Assembly (NCBI GenBank): GCA_036386415.1
Contig: DASVVT010000017.1
Coordinates: 1-32,876, forward strand
Length of the DNA: 32,876 nucleotides
Direction: 5' to 3'
Source of the DNA: DASVVT01 sp036386415
GTDB taxonomy: Bacteria > Acidobacteriota > Blastocatellia > Pyrinomonadales > Pyrinomonadaceae
Shown: positions 23,551 through 31,161 of the stretch, piece by piece
Numbering within the stretch: position 1 is the first letter of the stretch
Layout of the letters: each line of letters opens with the position of its first letter
The notes under the pieces: generated by a model
Databases searched by the model: none
Seen by the model: only the letters and a program-made list of their open reading frames with translations
What the model was told of the DNA's origin: nothing
Translations under genes and position numbers: made by a program

Positions 23551-26500
23551 ATGCAATTCTCTCCTCAGACGCCTGATCGCTCCGAGTGCCAAATCTGTCA
23601 CACTTTATTGCGGCCCGGCTCCGCCTTCTGTCCATACTGCGGCGCGCGGGCAGACGAGATGCCTGAAGAAGAGTGGCGAGGCGTCACCTATTTGTTGTCT
23701 GAGCTGGCGCGATGGGAAGCGCAGGGCATCATCGGCGGCGAACAGGTCAAGCGGCTACGTCAAAGATACGAGCGTCGCCGCGAGGAGCTGCGCGGCGTCA
23801 TTGAATCTGACGGGGAAAAGAGGCCAGGCTCTGCGCCCCTTTCAAGCCCCGCTCGCGAGCCTGAAGCGGGCGCAACGTCGGCAGCCGGATCGACTCCCTA
23901 CACACAGGCGACCGAACCGGCTCCGCACGCGGGCGCATCCGAAGGGGCGACACCCGATTACTCTGTCGCGGCGGCCTTCTCTCAATTTCTTTCCACCTCG
24001 CCATCGCCGTCAAAGCAGCCGCCACCAAGACCATCGAGCGACCTCTTTGAGCCAACGCCGCGCCGCACGCTGATAGAGACTTTATCCGACCCCTACATCA
24101 TACGTCTCCTCTCCTTCATAGGGGCTTCCATGCTCGTGGTCGGCGTCGTCATCTGGCTGAAAGACATACTCTATCTCAAGCTGCGCGAGCCTGTGGTGCA
24201 GGCTTCGCTGCTCGCGCTGGGCACGCTCTCCGTCACAGTCACGGGCTGGTATCTCATCTTACGGACGCGACAGAAGTTGACAGGTCGAGCCCTGACGCTC
24301 ATCGGCTCTGTTCTCGTTCCCATCAACTTCTGGTTCCTGGTGCGCTCCGGCCTGATCTCAAACAACGGGCGCGCGTGGGTCGTCTGCGCGTTGTGCGCTA
24401 TGCTCTACGCGCACACGGCGGCGCTCTTGCGCGAGCGTCTCTACGTTTACCTCGCCTGCATCGCGACGATCAGTACCGCCTGGGCGCTCGTTTACCGCAC
24501 CACTCCCGAAGCATTCGGCCTTTATGCCCTGACGCTGATGGGCGCTTCCTTCGTTTTTCTTCACCTCTCGCGCCTGTTTCCGATCTTTAGAGAGAGTCGC
24601 AAAGATGGGTTCGAGCCTGCGGGTGGCGACGAAGAGGAACGAGAGAGCGTAGCCGATACGCCCTCTCACTCGCGTCTCAGTTACGATTTGTGGGGGCCGC
24701 CGCTCGTGCGTGTGGCGCTCGCGGGCTGTGCGCTCAGCGCGCTTCTCTACATGCCGCTGCGCCTGTGGCCGTCGCCCTCTCTTTACGACGGAATATTTCG
24801 CCTGCGCGCCAGTGATTATGACGCGAGCGTCGGCATCCTGCTCTATGCGGCTGCCGCTTATATCTGCTGGTTCACGGGGCGCTACATCTATACAGACCTG
24901 CGCGTTCTTTTCTACACGCTCAGCACGCTCGCGCTCTTCTGGACAGCGCTGCTGACGCTCGACGGTTTTCGCCTGCCGGGCTCGGTGCATCTACTCGCGC
25001 TCGCAGGCTGTACGCTCGTCGTCGCCATCGCCGCGCGCCGCGCGCGAGAGGCGGAAGCGGGGATGGCATTTCATCTGGCGGGCGTAGTCATGAGCCTTGC
25101 GCTCGCGGTCGCCTCCTTCAGCATCCTGCTGACGACTGGCTCTTACACGCTGACCTTGAGCGCGGCGCTGGCCTGCCTGTCCCTCTCCTTCGCGCTTCTC
25201 AGCACGCCGCGCTTCTCGGAGATATTGGCGCAGGCTACTCTCGCGCACGCTTCAGCTATCTTTGCATCGCTGGCATACCTGACCTTACTGGCTACCCTTC
25301 CCCTACGCTCCGAGGTTTTGTATGTCGCAGCATGCGCGGCTTTGCCCTTTGCGCTTTATGCTTGCGCGCAGTTTGCACGCCGTAGATTGAGCGAGGCGCA
25401 ACTGACAGCGCCCTTCTTGAGGATAGCCGACGCAGAGTTCGTCATTCTTCTCCTGTATGCGAGCATCCTGGCGCTGCTTCTGCATGACCGGACAATCGCG
25501 GCCTCGCGCCCGTCCATGTTCTGCGCGCTCGCAGCCGCTATTCTTTACGGCACGCTGCGCAGCCGACGTGAGAGTTCCGCTTTCGGCGCGACGCTTCTTT
25601 CTCTCGCCGCGCTCATCTTGGCGGCAGCCGGATTGGATTCATTAAAGATGGCTGGGCTGTGGCCGAGCGCCTGGCCGGTTGCGGCGGGCGTCATCTGTGC
25701 GGCCTTTCTGCTGCGCAGCTTCGTCCCCGGTCTCCTCCATGAAGATGGCGAAGCGAATGTCGCGGGCGCGCGCTCGCTCGGACGTGTCGTCCGCTTTGTG
25801 ATGGACAGCGCCGTGCTGATCTGTGCGCTGATGTGGTTTGTAGTAGCAATCTCTGGCACTGATTACCAGGGCTTTGGCGCTGCGTTCGTGATCGGGCTGG
25901 CGCTGCTCTACTGGTTCGAGCGCGCAGCGCGCAGCCACCTTGTGCGTCACACGCATCTTGTGACGGCGCACCTGGGCGCGTTATTCATTACGCTCCTCAT
26001 CGCTTTGCGGATAGATACACAGTGGTTCGCGCTCTTGCTTGCGCTCGTCCTCTTCCCGATCTTCTTCGCGGCGGGGGCGCGTGCGCGCCAGCTTAACTGG
26101 GTCGTCTTGCCCGCAAGCTTTGCAGCCGCAGCGACCTTGGCGCTCGCTTCTATTCTCGCTCTCGCTCACGCAGCGCCGCATCTTCAGGCGGGCGACCCTC
26201 TCTTGCTTGCGCCGTGTGTGTCTGTGGGCGCAATCGCCCTCGCATCTTTCTGCGCCAGCCTTTTATCCACAGCCCATGCGCGCGTCGCCTACTTTCGCGC
26301 TGGGCTCTCGGCCACGGTCGTAGGCTTCGTGCTCGCATGCCTGCGCGCGGGCTACGACCCGGTCTCCGACATAGAGATTTACACCTCGCCGTTGGCCGTG
26401 CTGCTGCTCATCATCGCGTACCTGTCTGCGCGGCGCGCGTGGGAAGAGTACGACCGCGATACGGACATCCTCTTATGGCTGGGCAGCCTGCTGCTCGCCA

Positions 26501-26856
26501 TGCCGCTCCTGTTCCATGCCCTCTACTTTCGTCTGCTGCTCGACGTGCCTGCGCCCGGGCGCGACATCGCGACGCTCTGCGCCTCGCTCGCACTCATCCT
26601 CTTCAGTCTCTTCGGCAGACTCCGCGCGCCCATGATGGTCGGCGTGTTCGCGCTCGGTTTGGAACTGGCCGCGCTGACCCTGACGAGCGTCGACTGGCTG
26701 CAAGTGCCCGTAAAGTATTACCTGATTACAATCGGCACGCTGATCGTCATCCTCGTCTGGGCGTTCGAGTATCGGCACGAACAAATCCTGCTCGCACGCC
26801 AGCGATTCAACGAACACCGCGCATACGCGCGCGAGCGCTTCGGAGAATGGAGATGA
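23551..26856 (+). CDS. Giant zinc-ribbon polytopic membrane protein
   Basis: The 1,101-residue protein has an N-terminal zinc ribbon (CQIC ... CPYCGARAD, about residues 13-37) and a helical segment (about 40-90). Then comes a disordered Pro/Ser/Ala-rich linker (about 95-175), and finally more than twenty hydrophobic segments from about 190 to the C terminus. Arg/Asp-rich loops separate them. The arrangement matches large actinobacterial and acidobacterial proteins annotated as SCO7613 C-terminal-domain or DUF2157-type membrane proteins, whose function is unknown. ATG 23551 is chosen because it is the first Met; GTG 23533 is possible. It may be co-transcribed with rsmI. Confidence 0.8.
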   Translation: MQFSPQTPDRSECQICHTLLRPGSAFCPYCGARADEMPEEEWRGVTYLLSELARWEAQGIIGGEQVKRLRQRYERRREELRGVIESDGEKRPGSAPLSSPAREPEAGATSAAGSTPYTQATEPAPHAGASEGATPDYSVAAAFSQFLSTSPSPSKQPPPRPSSDLFEPTPRRTLIETLSDPYIIRLLSFIGASMLVVGVVIWLKDILYLKLREPVVQASLLALGTLSVTVTGWYLILRTRQKLTGRALTLIGSVLVPINFWFLVRSGLISNNGRAWVVCALCAMLYAHTAALLRERLYVYLACIATISTAWALVYRTTPEAFGLYALTLMGASFVFLHLSRLFPIFRESRKDGFEPAGGDEEERESVADTPSHSRLSYDLWGPPLVRVALAGCALSALLYMPLRLWPSPSLYDGIFRLRASDYDASVGILLYAAAAYICWFTGRYIYTDLRVLFYTLSTLALFWTALLTLDGFRLPGSVHLLALAGCTLVVAIAARRAREAEAGMAFHLAGVVMSLALAVASFSILLTTGSYTLTLSAALACLSLSFALLSTPRFSEILAQATLAHASAIFASLAYLTLLATLPLRSEVLYVAACAALPFALYACAQFARRRLSEAQLTAPFLRIADAEFVILLLYASILALLLHDRTIAASRPSMFCALAAAILYGTLRSRRESSAFGATLLSLAALILAAAGLDSLKMAGLWPSAWPVAAGVICAAFLLRSFVPGLLHEDGEANVAGARSLGRVVRFVMDSAVLICALMWFVVAISGTDYQGFGAAFVIGLALLYWFERAARSHLVRHTHLVTAHLGALFITLLIALRIDTQWFALLLALVLFPIFFAAGARARQLNWVVLPASFAAAATLALASILALAHAAPHLQAGDPLLLAPCVSVGAIALASFCASLLSTAHARVAYFRAGLSATVVGFVLACLRAGYDPVSDIEIYTSPLAVLLLIIAYLSARRAWEEYDRDTDILLWLGSLLLAMPLLFHALYFRLLLDVPAPGRDIATLCASLALILFSLFGRLRAPMMVGVFALGLELAALTLTSVDWLQVPVKYYLITIGTLIVILVWAFEYRHEQILLARQRFNEHRAYARERFGEWR

Positions 26857-26858
26857 AA

Positions 26859-26951
26859 CAGTAGACAGTAGCCAGTAGACAGTAGCCAGTAGAAAAACAA
26901 AGCACCCTCTTTCTTTTCTACTGGCTACTGGCTACTGTCTACTGGCTACTG
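26859..26951. repeat. Inverted repeat, CAGTAG family, copy 5
   Basis: The left arm (26859-26893) has units A, C, A, C, A and runs into AAAACAAAGCACCC. The right arm (26914-26951) reads TTTTCTAC, TGGCTAC, TGGCTAC, TGTCTAC, TGGCTAC. It separates two convergent genes, two bases from each stop, and could serve as a two-way terminator or barrier. Confidence 0.9.
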
Positions 26952-26953
26952 CT

Positions 26954-28627
26954 TCATCTTATTTCCGCAGGCAGCGGTTTATCGACGCGCGGGCGGGTTG
27001 CGGCGTTGGACAGTTCCCACATCGTCATGAAGATGGTGCGTGTGACCCTCTCCATCTTCTGATAGTCGATCTTCTCAATCGAGTCCGACGGCCTGTGATA
27101 ATCCTCATGGACGCCGTCGAAGTAGAAGATGATGGGAATGCCTTTGCGCGCGTAGTTGAAGTGATCCGAGCGGAAGAAGAATCGCTCCTTATCGTTGGGA
27201 TCATCGTAGCGGTAGTTGAACGTCAGGTTGAGAAAGGAGCGGTTGACCCTCTCGCTCAATTCACCAAGCTCTGTGCTCATCATCTTCGAGCCGATGACGT
27301 AGATTTCGTTCGGCCCGGAGAGCGCGGCGTTGGCCGGATTCGTGTCGCCCTCTTTTCGACTTCTCCCGATCATGTCGATATTGAGCTGCGCCACGATTTG
27401 CTGTAGCGGAACGGTCGGGTTCTCCGTGAAGTAGCGCGAGCCCCAGAGACCTTTCTCCTCGCCGCAGTGCCAGATGAAGAGAACGGAGCGCTTCGGGCGC
27501 GCGCGTGTGTGCGCCAGCGCGTCGGCTATCGCGAGCAGCGCCGTCGTCCCAGACCCGTCATCATCCGCGCCGTTATAGATGTTGTCGCCATTTACCGCCG
27601 CGCCTATCCCGACGTGGTCGTAGTGCGCGCCGAGCGCCACGTACTCGTTCTTGAGCACGGGGTCGCTGCCTTCCAGCACGGCGACCACGTTCTGCGTCAC
27701 GACCCTGTCATCTTCGCCGCTGATGGTGAAGCTTGCCTTCTTGTTGACGGTGAGATCGAAGGCCGCGCCCGGTTGGCCTGCGACCGCATTATCGAAGAGG
27801 CCGGACGCGCTCTGCGACTCTCCGCGAAAGATTGTGTTGAGCATCCCCGGAGAGGCGATGATCGTCGGCACTTGAGGCTCATTGCCTTCAGTCTGAAAGT
27901 TCTCGACCGCAATGATGCCCCGCTCGGAAGCCGCGCGTCGTCTGCTATCCCAGAAAGCCAGGTTCTGAAATCCTGGGATGATGATAATGCCCCGTGCGCC
28001 GTGCATCTGCGCGTAGGTCTCAGGGTCGGCATAGTCCACACCGGGCTTGCCCGTGAGGTCTGCGTGCGTCACGCCCTTTGGCAATCCGCTGCCGGAGACT
28101 ACCATCACCTTATCTTTGACCTCGATCCCACGGTAAGCGTCTATGTTCTTCGACTTGACCATCCACCCGTTGCCGACGTAGACGAGTTGGCCGCTGGCAC
28201 TCATGGGCAGCGCTCCGCGTACGGGAGGCGGCGCGGCGAGAAAATCGTTGCCGAAGCCAAAGCGCTGGCCGCCCATCTCGGCGCTCGTCCTGGCGGGGTC
28301 GATCTTGAAGCGACGAAGCGCGATGCGTTGAAAGTAGGTGCCGTTATCACCCGCGGGCTTCAGCCCCCAGCGCGACAGGTTGAAGGCGATAAACTTGGCC
28401 GCCGTATCGAGTCCTCTGGAAGGCGTGTCGCGCCCCTCCATCTCGTCCGCAGCGATGAAAGTCAGAAAGTCTCTCAACTGCGCCGCCGTGATCTGATCTG
28501 CGATCTGCCGCGAGGCAGAACCGGACGCGGTCGCCGCCGCCGTACTGCTTTTCTGCTGCGCATAAACTCCCGAAAGCGGGCTGATCATCGTGCTCAAGAG
28601 CACGACCAGGATGACGAATCTTTTCAT
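26954..28627 (-). CDS. Secreted M28-family metallopeptidase
   Basis: The 557-residue protein has a signal peptide (MKRFVILVVLLSTMISPLSGVYA, cut before QQ), a PA-like insert (about 140-300) and the M28 domain (about 305-540). Zinc ligands and catalytic residues are visible: His335 in GAHYDHVG, Asp355 in NGADDDGSG, Glu390/Glu391 in HCGEEKG, Asp418 in NIDMIGR and His511 in VHEDYHRPSD. The pair YDHVG and HCGEEKGLWGS is typical of secreted aminopeptidases of this family. ATG 28627 follows AGAGGG and gives the signal peptide at the N terminus; the frame stays open further upstream. It is distinct from the M28 gene at 11303, with different active-site neighbours, so it is not a recent duplicate. Confidence 0.93.
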   Translation of the reverse strand: MKRFVILVVLLSTMISPLSGVYAQQKSSTAAATASGSASRQIADQITAAQLRDFLTFIAADEMEGRDTPSRGLDTAAKFIAFNLSRWGLKPAGDNGTYFQRIALRRFKIDPARTSAEMGGQRFGFGNDFLAAPPPVRGALPMSASGQLVYVGNGWMVKSKNIDAYRGIEVKDKVMVVSGSGLPKGVTHADLTGKPGVDYADPETYAQMHGARGIIIIPGFQNLAFWDSRRRAASERGIIAVENFQTEGNEPQVPTIIASPGMLNTIFRGESQSASGLFDNAVAGQPGAAFDLTVNKKASFTISGEDDRVVTQNVVAVLEGSDPVLKNEYVALGAHYDHVGIGAAVNGDNIYNGADDDGSGTTALLAIADALAHTRARPKRSVLFIWHCGEEKGLWGSRYFTENPTVPLQQIVAQLNIDMIGRSRKEGDTNPANAALSGPNEIYVIGSKMMSTELGELSERVNRSFLNLTFNYRYDDPNDKERFFFRSDHFNYARKGIPIIFYFDGVHEDYHRPSDSIEKIDYQKMERVTRTIFMTMWELSNAATRPRVDKPLPAEIR

Positions 28628-28785
28628 ATACCCTCTGCCAGTATGTATTCTTATAAAGTTGGGGTTCGACTGCATGGATGGGACTTTGATGATAGCCTGC
28701 TTGATTTAGTTCACCGTCGGCGTGCGAACAAACCAAGTCGCGCTCATAGAGGAATCCGCTATCAGCAGGAGGCGGCAACACTGTT

Positions 28786-30165
28786 TCACGCCTGCTGAAC
28801 CGCCTGCACCAATCTCGTCAGAGAATCCTTGGCATCGCCGTAGAGCATGCCCGTCACGGGTTTGAAAAAGAGTGGGTTCTCGATGCCTGCGAAGCCACGT
28901 CCCTTGCCTCGCTTCAAGACGATGACGGAGCGCGCGCGGTCAACTTCGAGGATCGGCATCCCGGCAATCGGGCTCTGTGGATTATCACGCGCGTCCGGGT
29001 TGACGACATCGTTGGCTCCGATGACGACGGCGACATCTGTGGCTGGGAACTCCGGATTGATCTGCTCCAGCTCGTAAAGAGATGAATAGGGCACGTTCGC
29101 TTCGGCCAGCAGGACGTTCATGTGCCCGGGCATGCGACCCGCCACGGGATGAATCGCATACTTAACCGTCACGCCCTTATGCTCAAGTATGTTCGCCAGT
29201 TCCCTCACGATATGCTGTGCCTGCGCCGTCGCCATGCCGTAACCGGGGACGAAGACCACCTGCTTGGCGTACGCCAGTTGGACGGCGACATCTTCGAGTC
29301 CGACTTCCCGCATCGTCCCCTGCTCGCCGTCGCTGGCGGCCACTTCTGTAGTGCTGCCGAATGCGCCGAACAGCACGTTGGTCATAGAGCGATTCATCGC
29401 ACGGCACATCAGGATGGAGAGGATGAAGCCTGAGAAGCCGTCGAGCGTGCCCGCGATGATGAGCACGTTGTTTGAGAGCGCGAAGCCGGTGGCGGCGGCT
29501 GCCAGTCCCGCGTAAGAGTTCAACAGCGACATCACCACGGGCATGTCTGCGGCTCCGATGGGGAGCACCAGCAGCACGCCGAAGACGAACGCCAGCCCGA
29601 CCATCACGTAGAAGAAGGGGGCGGCTCCGGGCACTATGAGCAGGTAGAGAAAGCACCCTATGGTCGCGGCCAGCAGCGTCATGTTGAAGATGTTCTGCCC
29701 TTTGTAGGTCATTGGAGTCCCGCGCACCATCCCCTGTAGCTTGGCGAAGGCCAGGAGGCTCCCCGTCGTCGTCAGCGCGCCGAGCATCACTTCAAACCCG
29801 ATAGCGCCCATCTTGAAGCGTCCCAGGTCAGCGCCGAGCCTGTAATACTCAGAGATTCCGACCAGGGCGGCAGCGAACGCGCCGAAGGCGTGCGAGAGCG
29901 CCGTCCGCTGCGGCATCGCCGTCATCGGAACCCAGTAGGCCATCGCCCCGCCGATCATTGAGCCGATGAAGAGTCCTGCGATGATCCACTCGTAGCTGAT
30001 GATCTCCTGATGAAGTAGCGTGCCGACGATAGCCATGAACATGCCGAGTTCGGCCAGGTGCATCCCGCGCCGCGCAGTCTCAGGATGGCTCAAGCCCTTC
30101 AATCCGAGGATGAAGAGGACGGACGCGACAAGGTAGGTGAGCTCTATGAAATAAGTCTTCAGCAT
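28786..30165 (-). CDS. pntB: NAD(P) transhydrogenase beta subunit
   Basis: The 459-residue protein is the NADP(H)-binding and proton-channel subunit of the proton-translocating transhydrogenase. Eight or so hydrophobic segments fill residues 1-270 (for example ALVGISEYYRLGAD, GFEVMLGALTTTGSLLAFAKLQG). The C-terminal domain III has VVFVPGYGMATAQAQHIVRELANIL, HPVAGRMPGHMNVLLAEANVPYSSLYELEQIN and GANDVVNPDARDNPQSPIAGMPIL, all diagnostic. Its ATG overlaps the last base of the pntAB stop (TAATG), so translation is coupled. The complex makes NADPH from NADH at the expense of the proton gradient. Confidence 0.97.
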   Translation of the reverse strand: MLKTYFIELTYLVASVLFILGLKGLSHPETARRGMHLAELGMFMAIVGTLLHQEIISYEWIIAGLFIGSMIGGAMAYWVPMTAMPQRTALSHAFGAFAAALVGISEYYRLGADLGRFKMGAIGFEVMLGALTTTGSLLAFAKLQGMVRGTPMTYKGQNIFNMTLLAATIGCFLYLLIVPGAAPFFYVMVGLAFVFGVLLVLPIGAADMPVVMSLLNSYAGLAAAATGFALSNNVLIIAGTLDGFSGFILSILMCRAMNRSMTNVLFGAFGSTTEVAASDGEQGTMREVGLEDVAVQLAYAKQVVFVPGYGMATAQAQHIVRELANILEHKGVTVKYAIHPVAGRMPGHMNVLLAEANVPYSSLYELEQINPEFPATDVAVVIGANDVVNPDARDNPQSPIAGMPILEVDRARSVIVLKRGKGRGFAGIENPLFFKPVTGMLYGDAKDSLTRLVQAVQQA

Positions 30166-30533
30166 TATTTCTTATCCTTTGCCACGGTCTCTTTATCTTT
30201 CACCACCAACGCATCTTTCCTCTTAAACATCTTGAGCATCCGGTCTGTAATCATAAAGCCGCCGACGACGTTGATGGTCGCGCACGTCACGGCTGTGAAT
30301 CCGAGAATCGTGCTCACAGTGTTGTACTGCGCGCCCGCCGTCACGATTGACCCGACGAGCGAGATGCCGCTGATGGCATTGGTCGCAGACATCAAAGGCG
30401 TATGCAGCAGCGGCGGCACGCGCGAGATCACCTGATAACCAAGAAAGGCCGCCAAAGCGAAGACGTAGAACGCCGGAATGAGGGTTTCGGCACTAAAGGT
30501 TGTTTCAGAAAATATAAGTATTACTAAACCCAT
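30165..30533 (-). CDS. pntAB: NAD(P) transhydrogenase alpha subunit 2
   Basis: The 122-residue protein is the membrane part of a split alpha subunit. Three hydrophobic segments (about 18-38, 45-75 and 78-95) include GYQVISRVPPLLHTPLMSATNAISGI and VGSIVTAGAQYNTVSTILGFTAVTCATINVVGGFMITDRML, the family signature. A charged tail ends the protein. ATG 30533 follows AGAGGAG. In most three-gene pnt operons this gene directly follows pntAA. Here 614 bases with a HicBA module separate the two. Confidence 0.96.
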   Translation of the reverse strand: MGLVILIFSETTFSAETLIPAFYVFALAAFLGYQVISRVPPLLHTPLMSATNAISGISLVGSIVTAGAQYNTVSTILGFTAVTCATINVVGGFMITDRMLKMFKRKDALVVKDKETVAKDKK

Positions 30534-30579
30534 GTCACGACTCCTCTGCGATTGTGTTGGAAAGACGAGCGCCTGACGG

Positions 30580-30598
30580 ATCGTTCAACGGCTCGCCA
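30580..30598. repeat. 19-bp direct repeat, pntAB-proximal copy
   Basis: ATCGTTCAACGGCTCGCCA occurs here and, identical and in the same orientation, at 31143-31161. This copy is in non-coding DNA between hicA and pntAB. Confidence 0.95.
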
Positions 30599-30671
30599 AT
30601 GGTGACAAAGTTGCAGACCCGTATGAGTCTATCCGCTTCCATCTAATGAATGTTTAGGCAGAGCTTGAATT

Positions 30672-30878
30672 TCACAGGCTATCTTCCGCGATGCCTGCCA
30701 ATTTCATCAAATGTCTGAGTAATCCTGTCTTGAGGGCTTGATTTCCATGAATAAGAACAGAGAGCCGAACGTCGCTTCCAGCTTTCCCGTAGATGTGATG
30801 GCTGCCCTGGATACGCAATAAAGACCAGCCGTGCCCCTCCAGGGTTTTAGCAAATTCTTTGCCGGAAACGGACTTCAT
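30672..30878 (-). CDS. hicA: HicA-type mRNA interferase toxin
   Basis: The 68-residue protein fits HicA/YcfA toxins: SGKEFAKTLEGHGWSLLRIQGSHHIY, where the His after GS is the catalytic residue of the dsRBD-like fold, then LSVLIHGNQALKTGLLRHLMKLAGI. HicA cleaves mRNA and is neutralised by HicB. The start ATG overlaps the hicB stop by four bases (ATGA). The order antitoxin-toxin is the reverse of E. coli hicAB but common elsewhere. Confidence 0.92.
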   Translation of the reverse strand: MKSVSGKEFAKTLEGHGWSLLRIQGSHHIYGKAGSDVRLSVLIHGNQALKTGLLRHLMKLAGIAEDSL

Positions 30879-31078
30879 ATTGCGATTTCCAGCACGCGGT
30901 CTTTTCCACTCATCTGTTCAGGTGAAACTTCGACCGATAGACAGCCCTCAATGGCCTCATACAGGTTCTGTAGCAATTCTTCAAAGGTATCGCCCTGAGT
31001 AGCACAGCCGGGAATCGATGGAACTTCAGCCCAGTAGCCCCCTTCTTCCGCTTCATGCACTATAACTTTCAGTTTCAT
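30875..31078 (-). CDS. hicB: HicB-type antitoxin (short form)
   Basis: The 67-residue protein has the partial RNase-H-like HicB fold: MKLKVIVHEAEEGGYWAEVPSIPGCATQGDTFEELLQNLYEAIEGCL. The motif YWAEVPSIPGCxTxGDTxEE is diagnostic. The C-terminal DNA-binding domain found in longer HicB proteins is missing, so self-regulation would have to use another route or not exist. A good promoter lies 7 bases upstream of the ATG. Confidence 0.93.
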   Translation of the reverse strand: MKLKVIVHEAEEGGYWAEVPSIPGCATQGDTFEELLQNLYEAIEGCLSVEVSPEQMSGKDRVLEIAI

Positions 31079-31085
31079 AAGCTTT

Positions 31086-31114
31086 ATTATACGTATGCGC
31101 CATTCAAATTTCGA
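31086..31114 (-). promoter_or_regulatory. Promoter of hicBA
   Basis: On the minus strand TCGAAA (31109-31114) and a perfect TATAAT (31086-31091) are 17 bases apart. The hicB ATG begins 7 bases after the -10, which predicts a leaderless mRNA. The promoter lies inside the islet, so it could also drive pntAB-pntB. Confidence 0.55.
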
Positions 31115-31142
31115 TTGCCGTCAAGGCCAAAATGTCTCACGT

Positions 31143-31161
31143 ATCGTTCAACGGCTCGCCA
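31143..31161. repeat. 19-bp direct repeat, pntAA-proximal copy
   Basis: This copy is identical to 30580-30598. Bases 31148-31161 are the last 14 bases of pntAA on the minus strand, including the TGA stop. Confidence 0.95.

Larger units (their letters stand above)
30580..31161. mobile_element. Putative HicBA insertion islet in the pnt operon
   Basis: The segment bounded by the two 19-bp direct repeats carries only hicB, hicA, the hicB promoter and flanking non-coding sequence. It carries no transposase or integrase. The repeats contain the last 14 bases of pntAA including its stop. Removing one repeat plus the enclosed DNA would rejoin pntAA to the pntAB leader with an intact pntAA end. I infer a discrete insertion, but the mechanism is unknown. 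Confidence 0.5.

Noticed and set aside
27467..28798. A 443-codon open frame on the plus strand opposite the second M28 gene
   Set aside because: It mirrors a well-supported gene in GC-rich DNA. It has no recognisable motif, and the minus strand protein has all M28 metal ligands.
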